This document shows positions 1 to 9,524 of a stretch of DNA of 64,000 nucleotides, piece after piece. The position numbers and the translations under genes are program-made. Location: assembly GCA_965222705.1 (NCBI GenBank), contig CBDCUO010000005.1:143397-207396 (forward strand), read 5' to 3'. Position 1 is the first letter of the stretch. Every line of letters starts with the position of its first letter. The notes under the pieces are model-generated. The model did no database searches. It was not told the origin of the DNA and saw only the letters and a list, made by a program, of their open reading frames with translations. The DNA is from JAFMDF01 sp965222705 (GTDB lineage: Bacteria > Bacteroidota > Bacteroidia > Chitinophagales > Saprospiraceae).

Positions 1-1
1 A

Positions 2-1252
2 TGGCGAAAAATACCCATTGAACGCAGAGCCAAATTGCTGGAAGAATTACTACACCAAATCATCCTTGCCAAAGAAACTTTTGCGGAAATTATTACAAAA
101 GAGAATGGTAAAACCCTTAATGAAGCAAGGGCAGAGGTAACAGGTGCAGTAGCAGAAGGCAAGTACCAACTGCAATTTCTAAAGAGCCATTTAGAGCATC
201 AGGAAGGAAATGCCATATTGAGATATGAACCTCTAGGCGTTGTCCTATTAATCACTCCTTGGAATTTTCCATTGGCTACCATTACCAGAAAACTCATCCC
301 TGCCCTTATTGCTGGAAATACCCTTGTTTTAAAAGCATCCGAAATTACGCCTTTAACAGCTTGTGCTTTATTTCAAATTATAGACAAGATAGGTTTTGAG
401 GCAGGGGTGGCTAATCTTCTTATTGGAATTGGGGAAGCAGTAGGTCCTACCTTACTCCAACATCCTGCCCTCAAAGCCCTTTCTTTCACGGGCTCTAATC
501 CAACAGGAGAAGCTATTGTCAAGCTAATTGGAAGCAGAAACATTAAATTTCAGGCAGAAATGGGGGGAGCGAATGCGGTGGTTATTTTAAAAGATGCCGA
601 TATACAAGCTGCTGTTGAAGCTGTGATAAGCAACCGATTTGCCTGTTGCGGTCAATGGTGTACGGGTACAGGAAGGGTGATTATTGAAAAAGAAATCTAT
701 GATGAAGTGATTTCATTGCTTCAGGAAAAAGCAGCCGCTATACAGGTGGGCTATGGTAGAAATGCGGCTAGTAATATGGGACCATTGACTTCTGAGACTC
801 AGTTTGCAAAAATTAAGCAGCAAGTAGCATTGGCAGTAGAACAAGGAGCAAAGATACAATATGGCGGCAATCCTGCTACAGTTGAAGGCTATACGGGCTA
901 TTATTTTGAACCGACCATTTTAACAGGGATAGTACCAGAAATGGCTATTGCACAAGAAGAGGTCTTTGGACCAGTACTTTTGGTGATGCAGGCAAAGGAT
1001 ATTCAAGATGCTTTGCGAATTAGCAATAACACCGAATTGGGCTTATCCTTTTCGATATACACTTCTGATGAAGCGGCAGCTCATTTTTTTATGGATAATG
1101 TGGAAGCAGGTCTGTGCCATATCAATCTCCCTACGGCTCATAGAAGCTATGCCATGCCCTTATTTGGTTGGAAAAAGTCGGGAAGGGGCATCCCCGAATG
1201 TGGGAGATTTATGCTTGATTTATTTACCCAACCCAAAGTCATTTACAGATGA
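2..1252 (+). CDS. NAD(P)+-dependent aldehyde dehydrogenase, C-terminal part (semialdehyde dehydrogenase type)
   Basis: This is the last ~417 residues of a cytosolic aldehyde dehydrogenase that oxidises an aldehyde to a carboxylate. The frame is open to the left edge, so the start lies outside the window; the TTG at 35 is internal. Counting from that codon, visible landmarks are TPWNFP (residues 74-79), the cofactor-binding Lys in LVLKASE (K100), FTGSNPTGEA (151-160), the general base Glu in EMGGAN (E175) and the catalytic Cys in GQWCTG (C209). The motif pattern suits the semialdehyde branch (succinate or 2-oxoglutarate semialdehyde), but the substrate is inferred. The stop overlaps the start of the next gene as ATGA at 1249-1252, so the two are translationally coupled. 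Coupling to a sugar-acid or tartrate dehydratase fits a hydroxy-acid catabolic operon. Confidence 0.9.
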   Translation, partial: WRKIPIERRAKLLEELLHQIILAKETFAEIITKENGKTLNEARAEVTGAVAEGKYQLQFLKSHLEHQEGNAILRYEPLGVVLLITPWNFPLATITRKLIPALIAGNTLVLKASEITPLTACALFQIIDKIGFEAGVANLLIGIGEAVGPTLLQHPALKALSFTGSNPTGEAIVKLIGSRNIKFQAEMGGANAVVILKDADIQAAVEAVISNRFACCGQWCTGTGRVIIEKEIYDEVISLLQEKAAAIQVGYGRNAASNMGPLTSETQFAKIKQQVALAVEQGAKIQYGGNPATVEGYTGYYFEPTILTGIVPEMAIAQEEVFGPVLLVMQAKDIQDALRISNNTELGLSFSIYTSDEAAAHFFMDNVEAGLCHINLPTAHRSYAMPLFGWKKSGRGIPECGRFMLDLFTQPKVIYR

Positions 1253-2408
1253 GAATTACTGAGATTCGAGAAAAAACCGTTCCTATTGCCTCCGATATAC
1301 GAAATGCCGTAGTGGATTTTTCCAAAATGACCGTTTCTGTAGTAGCGATTAGCACCGATATTTTTCGAAATGGAAAACCTTTGACTGGTTATGGTTTTAA
1401 CTCCAATGGACGCTATGCACAAGGAGGGATTATCCGAGATAGAATTATTCCTCGTTTGATGGCAGCCGCTCCAGCAGATTTACTGACCGATGACCGAAGC
1501 AATTTTGACCCTTTTAAGTGCCTAAAGGTAATGATGGCCAATGAAAAGCCGGGCGGTCATGGAGAACGCACAGTTGCAGTTGGCACTATAGATATGGCAT
1601 TATGGGATTTGGTGGCAAAAATAGAGCAAAAACCATTGTATCAATTATTAGCGGAGCGTTATCGAAATGGGCAATACGATAAAGAAGTCTATGTGTATGC
1701 TGCGGGCGGCTATTATTATCCTGGAAAAGACCTCAAAGGATTGCAGGACGAATGTAAGAGCTATCTGGATATGGGTTTTGAAACCTGCAAAATGAAGGTT
1801 GGAGGGGCTTCGTTTTCTGAAGATATACGGCGGATTGAAGGCAGCTTTAGAAGGTCGTGGGAAGTGGAACTGCTCTTGCCGTGGATGTAAATGGGCGATT
1901 TGATTTAGCTACTGCTATCGCATTCAGCAAAGAAATTGCTTCCTTTAACCTCAAGTGGTACGAAGAGGCCGTTGACCCTCTGGATTTTCTTGCCAATGCT
2001 GCCGTAGCAGAAGCTTCCACTACGCCTATTGCAACAGGAGAAAATATTTTCTCCTTAATAGATGCTCAAAACCTCATTCGCTATGGTGGTTTGCAGCCGC
2101 AAAGAGATTATATTCAAATTGACCCCGTATTGAGCTATGGCTTAGTGGAGTATTTAAATATATTAAAAATGTTGGAAAAGTATGGTTGGTCGCCACGGCG
2201 TTGCATTCCCCACGGTGGGCATCAATTTGGGGTGCATATAGCTGCTGGGTTGGGCTTGTATGGCAATGAAGCCTACCCTCATGTATTTGCGCCTTTCGGC
2301 AAATTTGCCAAAGGAATGGAAATCAATCAGGGTAAAGTCAGCCTGCCAGATATACCAGGGATTGGCTATGAGTTGGTGGAGGGTTTGTATGAAGTATTAA
2401 AATCGTAA
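1249..2408 (+). pseudogene. tarD: D(-)-tartrate dehydratase-like enolase-superfamily enzyme, frameshifted
   Basis: The repaired product (385 residues) matches the mandelate racemase/enolase superfamily subgroup of D-tartrate dehydratase, which converts D-tartrate to oxaloacetate in a Mg2+-dependent reaction. Family signatures are visible: GYGFNSNGRY, NEKPGGHGER, YVYAAGGYYYPGK, the KMKVGG lysine motif, DVNGR (metal Asp), TGEN (metal Glu) and HGGHQ (catalytic His). As read, the gene is split into 1249-1890 and an open frame from 1851 to 2408. Removing one G at 1840/1841 and one at 1853/1854 gives RIE + 11 residues + LAVD, the same spacing I recall for Bradyrhizobium TarD. Both shifts lie within 14 bases, between the Lys and Asp catalytic motifs, so without repair the enzyme would be inactive. 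Substrate specificity is inferred from similarity. Confidence 0.82.
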
Positions 2409-2458
2409 GACGGATTGCTAATCCGTCCTCTGCTAATACTGGCGGATATCCGCCTTAC
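2405..2458. repeat. Pair of adjacent palindromic hairpins (REP-like / terminator)
   Basis: Two stem-loops follow the tarD stop: GACGGATT-gct-AATCCGTC (2409-2427) and the perfect palindrome GGCGGATATCCGCC (2441-2454). They are bracketed by GTAAG (2405-2409) and CTTAC (2454-2458), so they can nest. There is no clear U-run. Position suits a terminator or mRNA-end stabiliser; the CGGAT-rich core also resembles dispersed intergenic repeats of Bacteroidota genomes. Confidence 0.55.
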
Positions 2459-2470
2459 AAAAACGCAATA

Positions 2471-3739
2471 ATGAACAGCATTAAAATCTCTTTCCTCCTA
2501 ATAGCCCTAATATTGCAAGGCTGCTCCAAAGAAAAAGAATCGCCTAATATTGTTTTTATTTTAGCAGATGATATGGGCGTTGATATTTTTGATGCTTATG
2601 GAGGAACTTCTTATGACACGCCCAATATTGATGCCTTGGCAAAAACTGGGCTAGTCTTTAATCATTGCTACAGTGCTCCGGTATGTTCTCCTTCCAGAGT
2701 GAAACTTCTTACAGGTCGTTATGGCTTTAGAACAGGGCAAACGTGGGGCTATATCTCACCTGATGAAATTACGTTTGGGCATATTTTACAGGAAGCAGGC
2801 TATAAAGTAGGGCTTGCGGGCAAATGGCAAATGGCTTTATTAAAAGACCATCCGCATCATATTAGAAAAATGGGTTTTGAGGAAAGTTGTGTTTTTGGCT
2901 GGCATGAAGGACCTCGCTATTATGAACCATTAATCTATCAAAATGGTCATATTAGAATGGATGTAAAAGGCCAGTATGGTCCCGATGTATATACCGATTT
3001 TTTAATCAATTTTATAAAACGAAATAAAGATCAACCTTTTTTTGCTTATTTCCCTATGACTCTCGCCCATGATATTAGCAATGACCTTCCTTCCCCGCCA
3101 CCTGTCGGACCGTTGGGAAGATATGAAACCTTTAAAGAAAATGTGGAATATGCGGATAAATTGATAGGAAGAGTAGTTGGAACCTTGAATGAGTTAAAAC
3201 TTAGAGAGAAAACACTTCTAATTTTTGTCGGAGATAATGGTACACCCCACCATTATATTACCGCATTTAAAGACGGGGAGTATATAAAAGAGCCTATTTA
3301 CTCAAAAGTTGGCGATACGCTGATGCAAGGAGGCAAAAGTTATTTAACAGACCAGGGTACACATGTGCCTTTGATAGTTAATTGGCAAGGAAAAACACCC
3401 CAAGGAAAGTCCATTGATGACTTAGTTGATTTTAGCGATTTTATGACAACATTTGCGGAATTAGCGAGAGCGGAATTACCCAAAGATAGAATTCTTGACG
3501 GGCAAAGTTTTGCTCCTCAAATATTGGGTGAGAAAGGCAGTCCTAGAAAGTGGATTTATCAATTATGGGAAGGTAAGGCATGGATTCGCAACAGCGATTG
3601 GAAATTGTATCATAATGATAGTCTTTACCATATAAAAAACGACCCGTTTGAAAAAAATCCAATTACGGAAGAAAAGGATACGGATGAATCCCGATTAATC
3701 AGAAATTTCCTGAAAAAAGAACGCTTACAATTAAAATGA
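2471..3739 (+). CDS. Sulfatase (formylglycine-dependent arylsulfatase family), lipoprotein
   Basis: A periplasm- or surface-facing sulfatase of 422 residues that should hydrolyse sulfate esters. The N-terminus is a lipoprotein signal with a lipobox ending LQGC (Cys18). Next come the metal-binding LADD (about residues 31-34) and the CSPSR motif (Cys72), the C-x-P-x-R sequence in which Cys is converted to formylglycine. GDNGTPHHY (about 254-262) supplies further metal-site residues. Length is near the short end for type I sulfatases (usually 450-550). The gene starts ~60 bp after tarD, beyond two hairpins, so co-transcription is possible but not certain. Substrate is unknown; marine or sludge Bacteroidota usually direct such enzymes at sulfated polysaccharides. 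No sulfatase-maturating enzyme lies in the window. Confidence 0.9.
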   Translation: MNSIKISFLLIALILQGCSKEKESPNIVFILADDMGVDIFDAYGGTSYDTPNIDALAKTGLVFNHCYSAPVCSPSRVKLLTGRYGFRTGQTWGYISPDEITFGHILQEAGYKVGLAGKWQMALLKDHPHHIRKMGFEESCVFGWHEGPRYYEPLIYQNGHIRMDVKGQYGPDVYTDFLINFIKRNKDQPFFAYFPMTLAHDISNDLPSPPPVGPLGRYETFKENVEYADKLIGRVVGTLNELKLREKTLLIFVGDNGTPHHYITAFKDGEYIKEPIYSKVGDTLMQGGKSYLTDQGTHVPLIVNWQGKTPQGKSIDDLVDFSDFMTTFAELARAELPKDRILDGQSFAPQILGEKGSPRKWIYQLWEGKAWIRNSDWKLYHNDSLYHIKNDPFEKNPITEEKDTDESRLIRNFLKKERLQLK

Positions 3740-4288
3740 ATTTAAGTACTATGTACCGTATAAAAAAGTGATTTTGAGAGGCGTAATTCTTTACTTGAAT
3801 AAGTAAAACACTGCGGGTGGCATGGCTGATGAACTGTGTTAAAATACAATCAAAAAGGTGATAAAATTATTATTATTTTTGTTTTAAATGATATTCATTG
3901 TCAAATTCTACTTGTTTGGTAACGCAAGCAAAAACTTGTTTTACTAATTTATGCATTACAGCAACGGCTGCTACTTTATGTGGTTTTCCACTACTTCTTA
4001 GTCGGTGATTGCGAATCACTAATTCAAAAAATAGGTCTTTGTACCTAGCTTCTTTTATGGTTCAAACCCTTGTCTGAGATGGGTAACTAATTTAGTTGCC
4101 AATCTCAAACCACTTATATATCAATAAATTCCTAAAGTGTCCCTTTGGACTACTTTTCAAATATAAAGGCTTCTTTTTTGCAATGAAAAAAAGAAGTCAA
4201 CGTCTAGCTTGCAAATCACTTTTTTGTCCAGTTTGGAGTATAATACAAAAATTAACTAGATACAAGTTTTTCTAACAGTCTATTTATT
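3740..4288. other. 549-bp non-coding stretch with transposase remnant
   Basis: No intact gene was found. The middle (3873-4052) holds a decayed IS110-type transposase tail on the minus strand, described separately. The rest is AT-rich; I saw no inverted-repeat ends or target duplication for the element. Confidence 0.6.
3873..4052 (-). pseudogene. C-terminal remnant of an IS110/IS1111-family transposase
   Basis: Read on the minus strand, this gives about 59 codons ending in a TAA at 3873-3875. The translation includes FELVIRNHRLRSSGKPHKVA followed by AVAVMHKLVKQVF and ends near FDNEYH. The pattern of a basic segment, GKP-K-A-AV-K-L and a late FD matches the C-terminal (Transposase_20) part of IS110/IS116/IS902 transposases. 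Upstream the frame meets a TGA, and no N-terminal RuvC-like (DEDD) part is present, so it is a dead fragment. No flanking repeats are visible, as expected for IS110 elements, which often lack terminal inverted repeats. Confidence 0.65.
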
Positions 4289-6034
4289 ATGGAACAACCC
4301 ACTTCACTTAAACTCTTTCCTTTCATTATCCTATTGCTCATAGTAATTGCCTGTGGAAAAAAGGACAAACCCTTAACGCAGGAAAAACTCAAAGAAATAG
4401 CCAATACTTATGGGCAGTTTGCGCCAGATGATGCCTATGAGGGTGATTCTGAATTTGCCTATTACGGCAGCGAAAATGAATGGACCCGCCGGCAATTTTC
4501 AGAGGCAAGTGCCAACCGATTATACAAAAGAAGAGGGCAGCGGCAATTGCTGGAAATATTAGACGGCAATGCGGCACAGGCAATCGAATTGTGCAAAAAA
4601 AGATTAGCTGCCGAGCCGAATGACCCCGAGTATTATTATATGTTGACTTTAGCCTATGCTCAATTGGACAAATTATCTAAATCAGAGGACGCCATAAAAA
4701 AAGCGATTGAATTGGGCTTGCCACAAGAGCGATTCCTTGCAGGTCCACGTTCTTTGTTAAAACCAATCATTGACCAATCTGCTTTAAAAAATATACTAGA
4801 AAATCCAACCAACCAGTTAGTGCATGGGCCTATGTTGGGGGCTGTAACAGATACCGGTATCAATATTTGGTTTAGAACAAAGAAAGAAGGCGAAGTAAGG
4901 ATTACTTGCTTTAAGGATAAGGCTAGAAAAAATAGACTTGGGGTGTTTAGTGGAAAATCAGTAGCTACTAGAGATTATACAGCAATTGTAGCAGTTAAGG
5001 GTTTAACCCCCAATACAAAATACTATTATGATTTAGAAATAAATGGACATAGCTTGCCCCAAGTTAGTGACCTTAGTTTTAAAACCTATCCTTCGGCTAC
5101 TGCACCTCAAAAATTTGCCGTCGCCTTTGGCGGTGGCGCAGGTTATACTCCTCAATATGAACAAATGTGGTCAACGCTTGCTTCCCATGACCTTTCTGCC
5201 CTATTAATGCTGGGCGATAATGTGTATATTGATATTCCCGAGATGCCTGGACCTTTTCATGACTATACCTATTATCGGCGACAATCCCAACCCAATTTTA
5301 GAAAGTTGGTACAATCCGCCCCAGTTTATGCCATCTGGGACGACCACGATGCTGCTACGGATGATGTTTGGCTCGGTCCCTATAAGGATAAACCGCAATG
5401 GAAAATGCCTTTGCTAAACGTTTTTAAAAACAACTGGAATAATCCTGCTTATGGCAATGAGGAATGGCCGGGCTGTTGGTTTCAGTTTTCCATTGCTGAT
5501 GTTGATTTTTTTATGCTGGATGGCAGGACTTATCGAACTAATCCTTTTCAAAAAGAAAAAACCATGTTGGGACCTATTCAAAAATCGTGGCTATTTAATG
5601 CCTTAAATGCATCCAAAGCTACTTTTAAAGTAATTGTATCTCCTGTCCCTTGGGCGGACGGTGCAAAACCAGGTAGTAATGATACCTGGAGTGGCTTTCC
5701 AAAGGAACGAAATGAAATTTTCGATTACTTGACTACTCAAAAAATAAAAGGTGTCATACTCTTATCAGCAGACCGCCATAGAACGGATTATTGGAAAATA
5801 AAAAGAACAAAAGATTATCCCTTATATGAATTTACAAGCAGTAAATTGACCAATATTCACACCCATGATTTAATGGAAGGAGCATTATTTGGCTATAATG
5901 AAAAATGCTCCTTTGGTAAACTAACGTTTGATACTACGCTAGATGACCCGACCATTACCTTTGAAATATTTAGTATTGATAATGAAAGAATACATACTTA
6001 TATCATTAAACAAAGTGAGTACAGTATAAATTAG
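4289..6034 (+). CDS. PhoD-like metallophosphoesterase lipoprotein with TPR-like N-terminal segment
   Basis: A 581-residue lipoprotein (lipobox VIAC near residue 22) predicted to hydrolyse phosphomono- or diesters outside the cytoplasm. Order: signal, a TPR-like helical pair around residues 80-135 (EPNDPEYYYMLTLAYAQLDK), a fibronectin-like N-terminal PhoD domain (GPMLGAVTDTGINIWFR), then the metal-dependent core. Core motifs are MLGDNVYID, YAIWDDHDAATDD and LLSADRHRTDYW, corresponding to the GD-x-x-Y, DDH and DRH blocks of PhoD enzymes. The TPR-like insertion before PhoD is unusual. The start at 4289 is an ATG that gives a proper lipoprotein signal. No Pho-type neighbours are visible, so phosphate regulation cannot be claimed. 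Confidence 0.87.
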   Translation: MEQPTSLKLFPFIILLLIVIACGKKDKPLTQEKLKEIANTYGQFAPDDAYEGDSEFAYYGSENEWTRRQFSEASANRLYKRRGQRQLLEILDGNAAQAIELCKKRLAAEPNDPEYYYMLTLAYAQLDKLSKSEDAIKKAIELGLPQERFLAGPRSLLKPIIDQSALKNILENPTNQLVHGPMLGAVTDTGINIWFRTKKEGEVRITCFKDKARKNRLGVFSGKSVATRDYTAIVAVKGLTPNTKYYYDLEINGHSLPQVSDLSFKTYPSATAPQKFAVAFGGGAGYTPQYEQMWSTLASHDLSALLMLGDNVYIDIPEMPGPFHDYTYYRRQSQPNFRKLVQSAPVYAIWDDHDAATDDVWLGPYKDKPQWKMPLLNVFKNNWNNPAYGNEEWPGCWFQFSIADVDFFMLDGRTYRTNPFQKEKTMLGPIQKSWLFNALNASKATFKVIVSPVPWADGAKPGSNDTWSGFPKERNEIFDYLTTQKIKGVILLSADRHRTDYWKIKRTKDYPLYEFTSSKLTNIHTHDLMEGALFGYNEKCSFGKLTFDTTLDDPTITFEIFSIDNERIHTYIIKQSEYSIN

Positions 6035-6559
6035 ATTTCCTCTGGTCTTTTGTGAAAACAGAAATATTAAAGTAATCGAAAAGAGTATGTTAAAGCAATA
6101 ATGATGTAGAAAGCACGACTGGATTGGCTAGCTCTGGAGCAAATATAATTGTATTGTTTTATTAAAGCGAATAGCAGAAATCTTTCCACAGAGAAGCTTG
6201 GTAAATGCCTTCTGTGTTTGGTAACTCAAATAGGGCTATTGCAAGTAGGAGGAAAATTGATTTTCAAAAGTGTGTAGTACTTAATTATTTTTCCTATATT
6301 TGTATCATCTATTACTTTCCCTCAAACTGCAAACACTTGCATCGCCATCAATATTAATTGACTTCCTAATCTTTTTATTTGTGCTTTCTTTGGCCAAGCA
6401 TAAATATTTCTCCCGAATTCCGATTTAAGTTGAAATTAGAAAATGGGTATTATCTTGTTAAACTTGTCTTTACAAGCAGTTTTTAGCTTTAGGCATTCTG
6501 AATAATTCCTGTTGAATTCAGCACCCATTTTAAAAAAACAAATTTATAATAATAATTAC
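6035..6559. other. 525-bp intergenic region / long leader of the peroxidase gene
   Basis: No gene recognised. A TATATTTG (6295-6302) matches the Bacteroidota -7 consensus TAnnTTTG and could drive the peroxidase gene with a ~250-nt leader; a matching -33 element is not clear. Confidence 0.4.
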
Positions 6560-9448
6560 ATGAATAGACTGCTACAAGCAATGAAAAAACAAATTATTTT
6601 AGCGTTTGCTTTACTTTTTATTTCAGGGAGTTTTTTTGCACAGGAGATAAGGACCTACGATGGGTCGAGTAATAACCTCGCCAATCCGCATTGGGGGGCG
6701 ACCTTTTCACAACTATCCCGGCTAGTTCCTGCTAATTATGAGGATCAAATTGCTGCTCCGACCGGACGAAATCGAATGAATCCACGGCAAATTAGTAATC
6801 TGCTCTTTGCTCAGGACTCTCCATTAGCGGATCCGCTTGGCTTGAGTGATTACGTATGGGTATTTGGGCAGTTTATTGACCATGATATTACGCTCTCTTC
6901 CAATAATAATGAAGAACCAGTAATGATACCGGTTGATTTTCCTGATCCTCATTTTAATCCTGGTGGTGCTTTACCTTTTGTAGCAATTCCAATGAGTCGC
7001 TCCAAAAGTATGATCGGTACAGGCACAGATACTCAAAATCCCAGAGAACACTTTAACGAAATCACTGCTTTTATTGACGGCTCTGCGGTCTATGGTTCAG
7101 ATGCTTACCGGGCTAACTGGCTGCGGACCTTTGTGGGAGGGAAGCTAAAAACTTCTTCTGGCAACTTACTACCCTATAATACCATAAGTGGGGAATTGGG
7201 CGATGAGGTCCACATTGATGCGCCCGAAATGGCAGATGATGTGGGCTTTGCAAACAGACTTTTTGTAGCAGGGGACGTTAGAGCAAATGAAAACGTATTG
7301 CTAACCTCTTTTCATACCCTTTTTGTCAGAGAGCACAATCGTATTTGCGATGAGTTAATTAGCCAAAATCCAAATTGGTCAGATGAGCAAATTTATCAAC
7401 GCGCCAGGAAGTTGGTGGGAGGTATCATTCAAGCGATTACTTATGAGGAATGGTTGCCTGCTATGGGGGTTCATTTGCCCGTTTATTCTGGTTATGATAA
7501 AACGGTCAATCCAAGTATTTTCAATGGATTTTCGGGTGCCGCTTTTCGAATGGGCCATACCCTTTTAAGTGGACAAATTAGCATGATGGACCACGAGGGA
7601 AATGAGCAAGGAACGCTCTCTTTGCGCAATGCCTTTTTTAACCCCGATGCCTTGGTTGAAAATGGAGGAATTGACCCTTTTTTTAAAGGAATGGCTGCAC
7701 AAGTGCAGCAAAATATGGATGCAAAGGTGGTGGATGATGTCCGCAATTTTTTATTCGGAGCACCAGGCAGTGGTGCTGGGGGGTTGGACCTGGCAGCTAT
7801 CAATATCAACCGCGGACGAGAAAGGGGTTTGTCGGACCTGAATGCTTTTCGAGCAGCTTTGGGATTGCGCCTCTATGCTACTTTTCAAGAAATTTGCGAT
7901 GACCCCAAAGTAGCACAGATTTTAGCGGACATCTATAATAATGTAAATGATATTGATCCTTGGGTTGGCATGTTAGCAGAAACCCATATGCCGAATGCAA
8001 TTTTTGGCGAAACGGTCATGGCTTTTATGCGCCTTCAGTTTTTGGCACTTCGAGATGGGGATCGCTTTTATTACGAAAATGATCCGGATTTATCTGCTGA
8101 AGAAAAGGCACTGATTAAAAGCACAAAGCTGGCAGAGGTTGTTATGCGCAATACGGGTATTACATTAATGCAAGAAAATGTTTTCGAAGCAATGCCTCAT
8201 CAAGAAATTTGCGGTGCTTTTGGACCCGAAGCTAAACTACTGGGGGTTGTTACTAATGAATTCGGTTTTAATATATTAAATGTTGATATAGTCTTGAAGA
8301 ATGCAGCTGATGAACAATTAGCTTTTACTACCGCCCAGGGCTTTTTCACACTGGATAAAATAAAAACTTGTGAAGAATTTGTAGTGACCTTGGACAAAAA
8401 TGATGATTATGCCAATGGTGTTTCTACATTGGATCTGGTATTGATCCTCAAGCACATTCTGGGGGTTACGCTTTTTGACTCTCCCTACAAATACATAGCT
8501 GCTGATGTGAATAAATCGAAAGCCATTACAGCAGCCGATTTGGTAGCCATTAGGAAAGTCATTTTGGGTAAGGAGACTTCCTTCCCCAATAATAGGTCTT
8601 GGCGGTTTGTCAATGCAGATTATCAGTTTTTAGATGAGAACCCATTGGATGATAATTTTCAGGAAACATTTTTAATTAATCTGGCAAAAGATACAGATAT
8701 GAATTTTGTTGGCATCAAAGTGGGTGATGTCAATGTTAATGCGGATCGCACGTCCTCTGATGTGGGACTATTGGCCAATGAAAGCAGAAATAAAAAACAA
8801 TTAACGTTTACGGTGGAAGATAGAGATTTGATTGCAGGAGAGACCTATACGATTCCTTTTCAGGCAAATAGCGAGACAGCTATAATAGGCTATCAATTCA
8901 CCATGCGCTATAATTCGAAGGTGTTGGATTTTCAGTCCTTATTTGCTTCTAATACGCTTACTGAAAATAATTTGGGAATGCAAGATGACCTAATCCGAAT
9001 TAGTTGGAATGACTCAGAAGCGATCCATCCGGAAAACTTACAATTCGCTTTTCAATTTACAGCAAGAGCCAATGGGCGATTGAGTGAATTATTGAGTATT
9101 CAATCCAGACCGACCGTCGCAGAGGCTTATAATGGCAACTTGGAGAATATGGACTTAAAATTGCATTTTATCCAACCCAAACTGAGCGCATTACAATTGC
9201 ACCAAAATCAGCCCAATCCCTTTAAGACGATGACGAGCATTGGTTTTGATTTACCCGAAAATAGTCCAGTTCAGTTAAAGATTTTTGACCTATCTGGCAA
9301 GCAATTACATGCTATAGAGGGCGATTTTCCCAAAGGATACCATACAATTGATTTGCCTGCTAAAAATATAGGAGCAACCGGCATTTTATATTACCAATTA
9401 CATACTCAATTTGGAATTTTAACCAAGAAAATGATACTGGTTGAGTAA
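6560..9448 (+). CDS. Secreted animal-type haem peroxidase with dockerin-like module and T9SS sorting domain
   Basis: A multidomain exported peroxidase of ~960 residues. After the signal peptide (MKKQIILAFALLFISGSFFA) comes an animal-haem-peroxidase (peroxinectin/cyclooxygenase fold) domain. It has the distal His in GQFIDHDIT, the Arg motif FVREHNRICDEL, the proximal His in FRMGHTLLSG and NINRGRERG. A dockerin-type calcium repeat pair follows (DYANGVSTLDLVLILKHILG and DVNKSKAITAADLVAIRKVI), then an adhesin-like beta domain. A type A T9SS C-terminal domain starts near LHQNQPNPF and ends KKMILVE. Expected fate is T9SS export with surface attachment or release. I chose ATG 6560; ATG 6581 (MKKQ...) is equally possible, and the upstream TTG at 6512 is unlikely. 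The likely role is oxidant or halogenating chemistry outside the cell, which is inferred. Confidence 0.9.
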   Translation: MNRLLQAMKKQIILAFALLFISGSFFAQEIRTYDGSSNNLANPHWGATFSQLSRLVPANYEDQIAAPTGRNRMNPRQISNLLFAQDSPLADPLGLSDYVWVFGQFIDHDITLSSNNNEEPVMIPVDFPDPHFNPGGALPFVAIPMSRSKSMIGTGTDTQNPREHFNEITAFIDGSAVYGSDAYRANWLRTFVGGKLKTSSGNLLPYNTISGELGDEVHIDAPEMADDVGFANRLFVAGDVRANENVLLTSFHTLFVREHNRICDELISQNPNWSDEQIYQRARKLVGGIIQAITYEEWLPAMGVHLPVYSGYDKTVNPSIFNGFSGAAFRMGHTLLSGQISMMDHEGNEQGTLSLRNAFFNPDALVENGGIDPFFKGMAAQVQQNMDAKVVDDVRNFLFGAPGSGAGGLDLAAININRGRERGLSDLNAFRAALGLRLYATFQEICDDPKVAQILADIYNNVNDIDPWVGMLAETHMPNAIFGETVMAFMRLQFLALRDGDRFYYENDPDLSAEEKALIKSTKLAEVVMRNTGITLMQENVFEAMPHQEICGAFGPEAKLLGVVTNEFGFNILNVDIVLKNAADEQLAFTTAQGFFTLDKIKTCEEFVVTLDKNDDYANGVSTLDLVLILKHILGVTLFDSPYKYIAADVNKSKAITAADLVAIRKVILGKETSFPNNRSWRFVNADYQFLDENPLDDNFQETFLINLAKDTDMNFVGIKVGDVNVNADRTSSDVGLLANESRNKKQLTFTVEDRDLIAGETYTIPFQANSETAIIGYQFTMRYNSKVLDFQSLFASNTLTENNLGMQDDLIRISWNDSEAIHPENLQFAFQFTARANGRLSELLSIQSRPTVAEAYNGNLENMDLKLHFIQPKLSALQLHQNQPNPFKTMTSIGFDLPENSPVQLKIFDLSGKQLHAIEGDFPKGYHTIDLPAKNIGATGILYYQLHTQFGILTKKMILVE

Positions 9449-9480
9449 AATAGAGTAATACTCAAAAATTAACAGCCAGG

Positions 9481-9524
9481 TTAGAGTTGATTTGAAATAC
9501 TTCGATACTTTGAATCAACTCTAA
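9481..9524. terminator. Bidirectional terminator between convergent genes
   Basis: TTAGAGTTGATT (9481-9492) and its exact complement AATCAACTCTAA (9513-9524) form a 12-bp stem with a 20-nt loop. It lies between the convergent peroxidase and SulP genes and slightly overlaps the SulP stop. Confidence 0.6.

Noticed and set aside
4041..4080. GGTTCAAACC stretch resembling a tRNA T-arm
   Set aside because: No acceptor, D or anticodon arms fit around it; it lies beside the transposase remnant.
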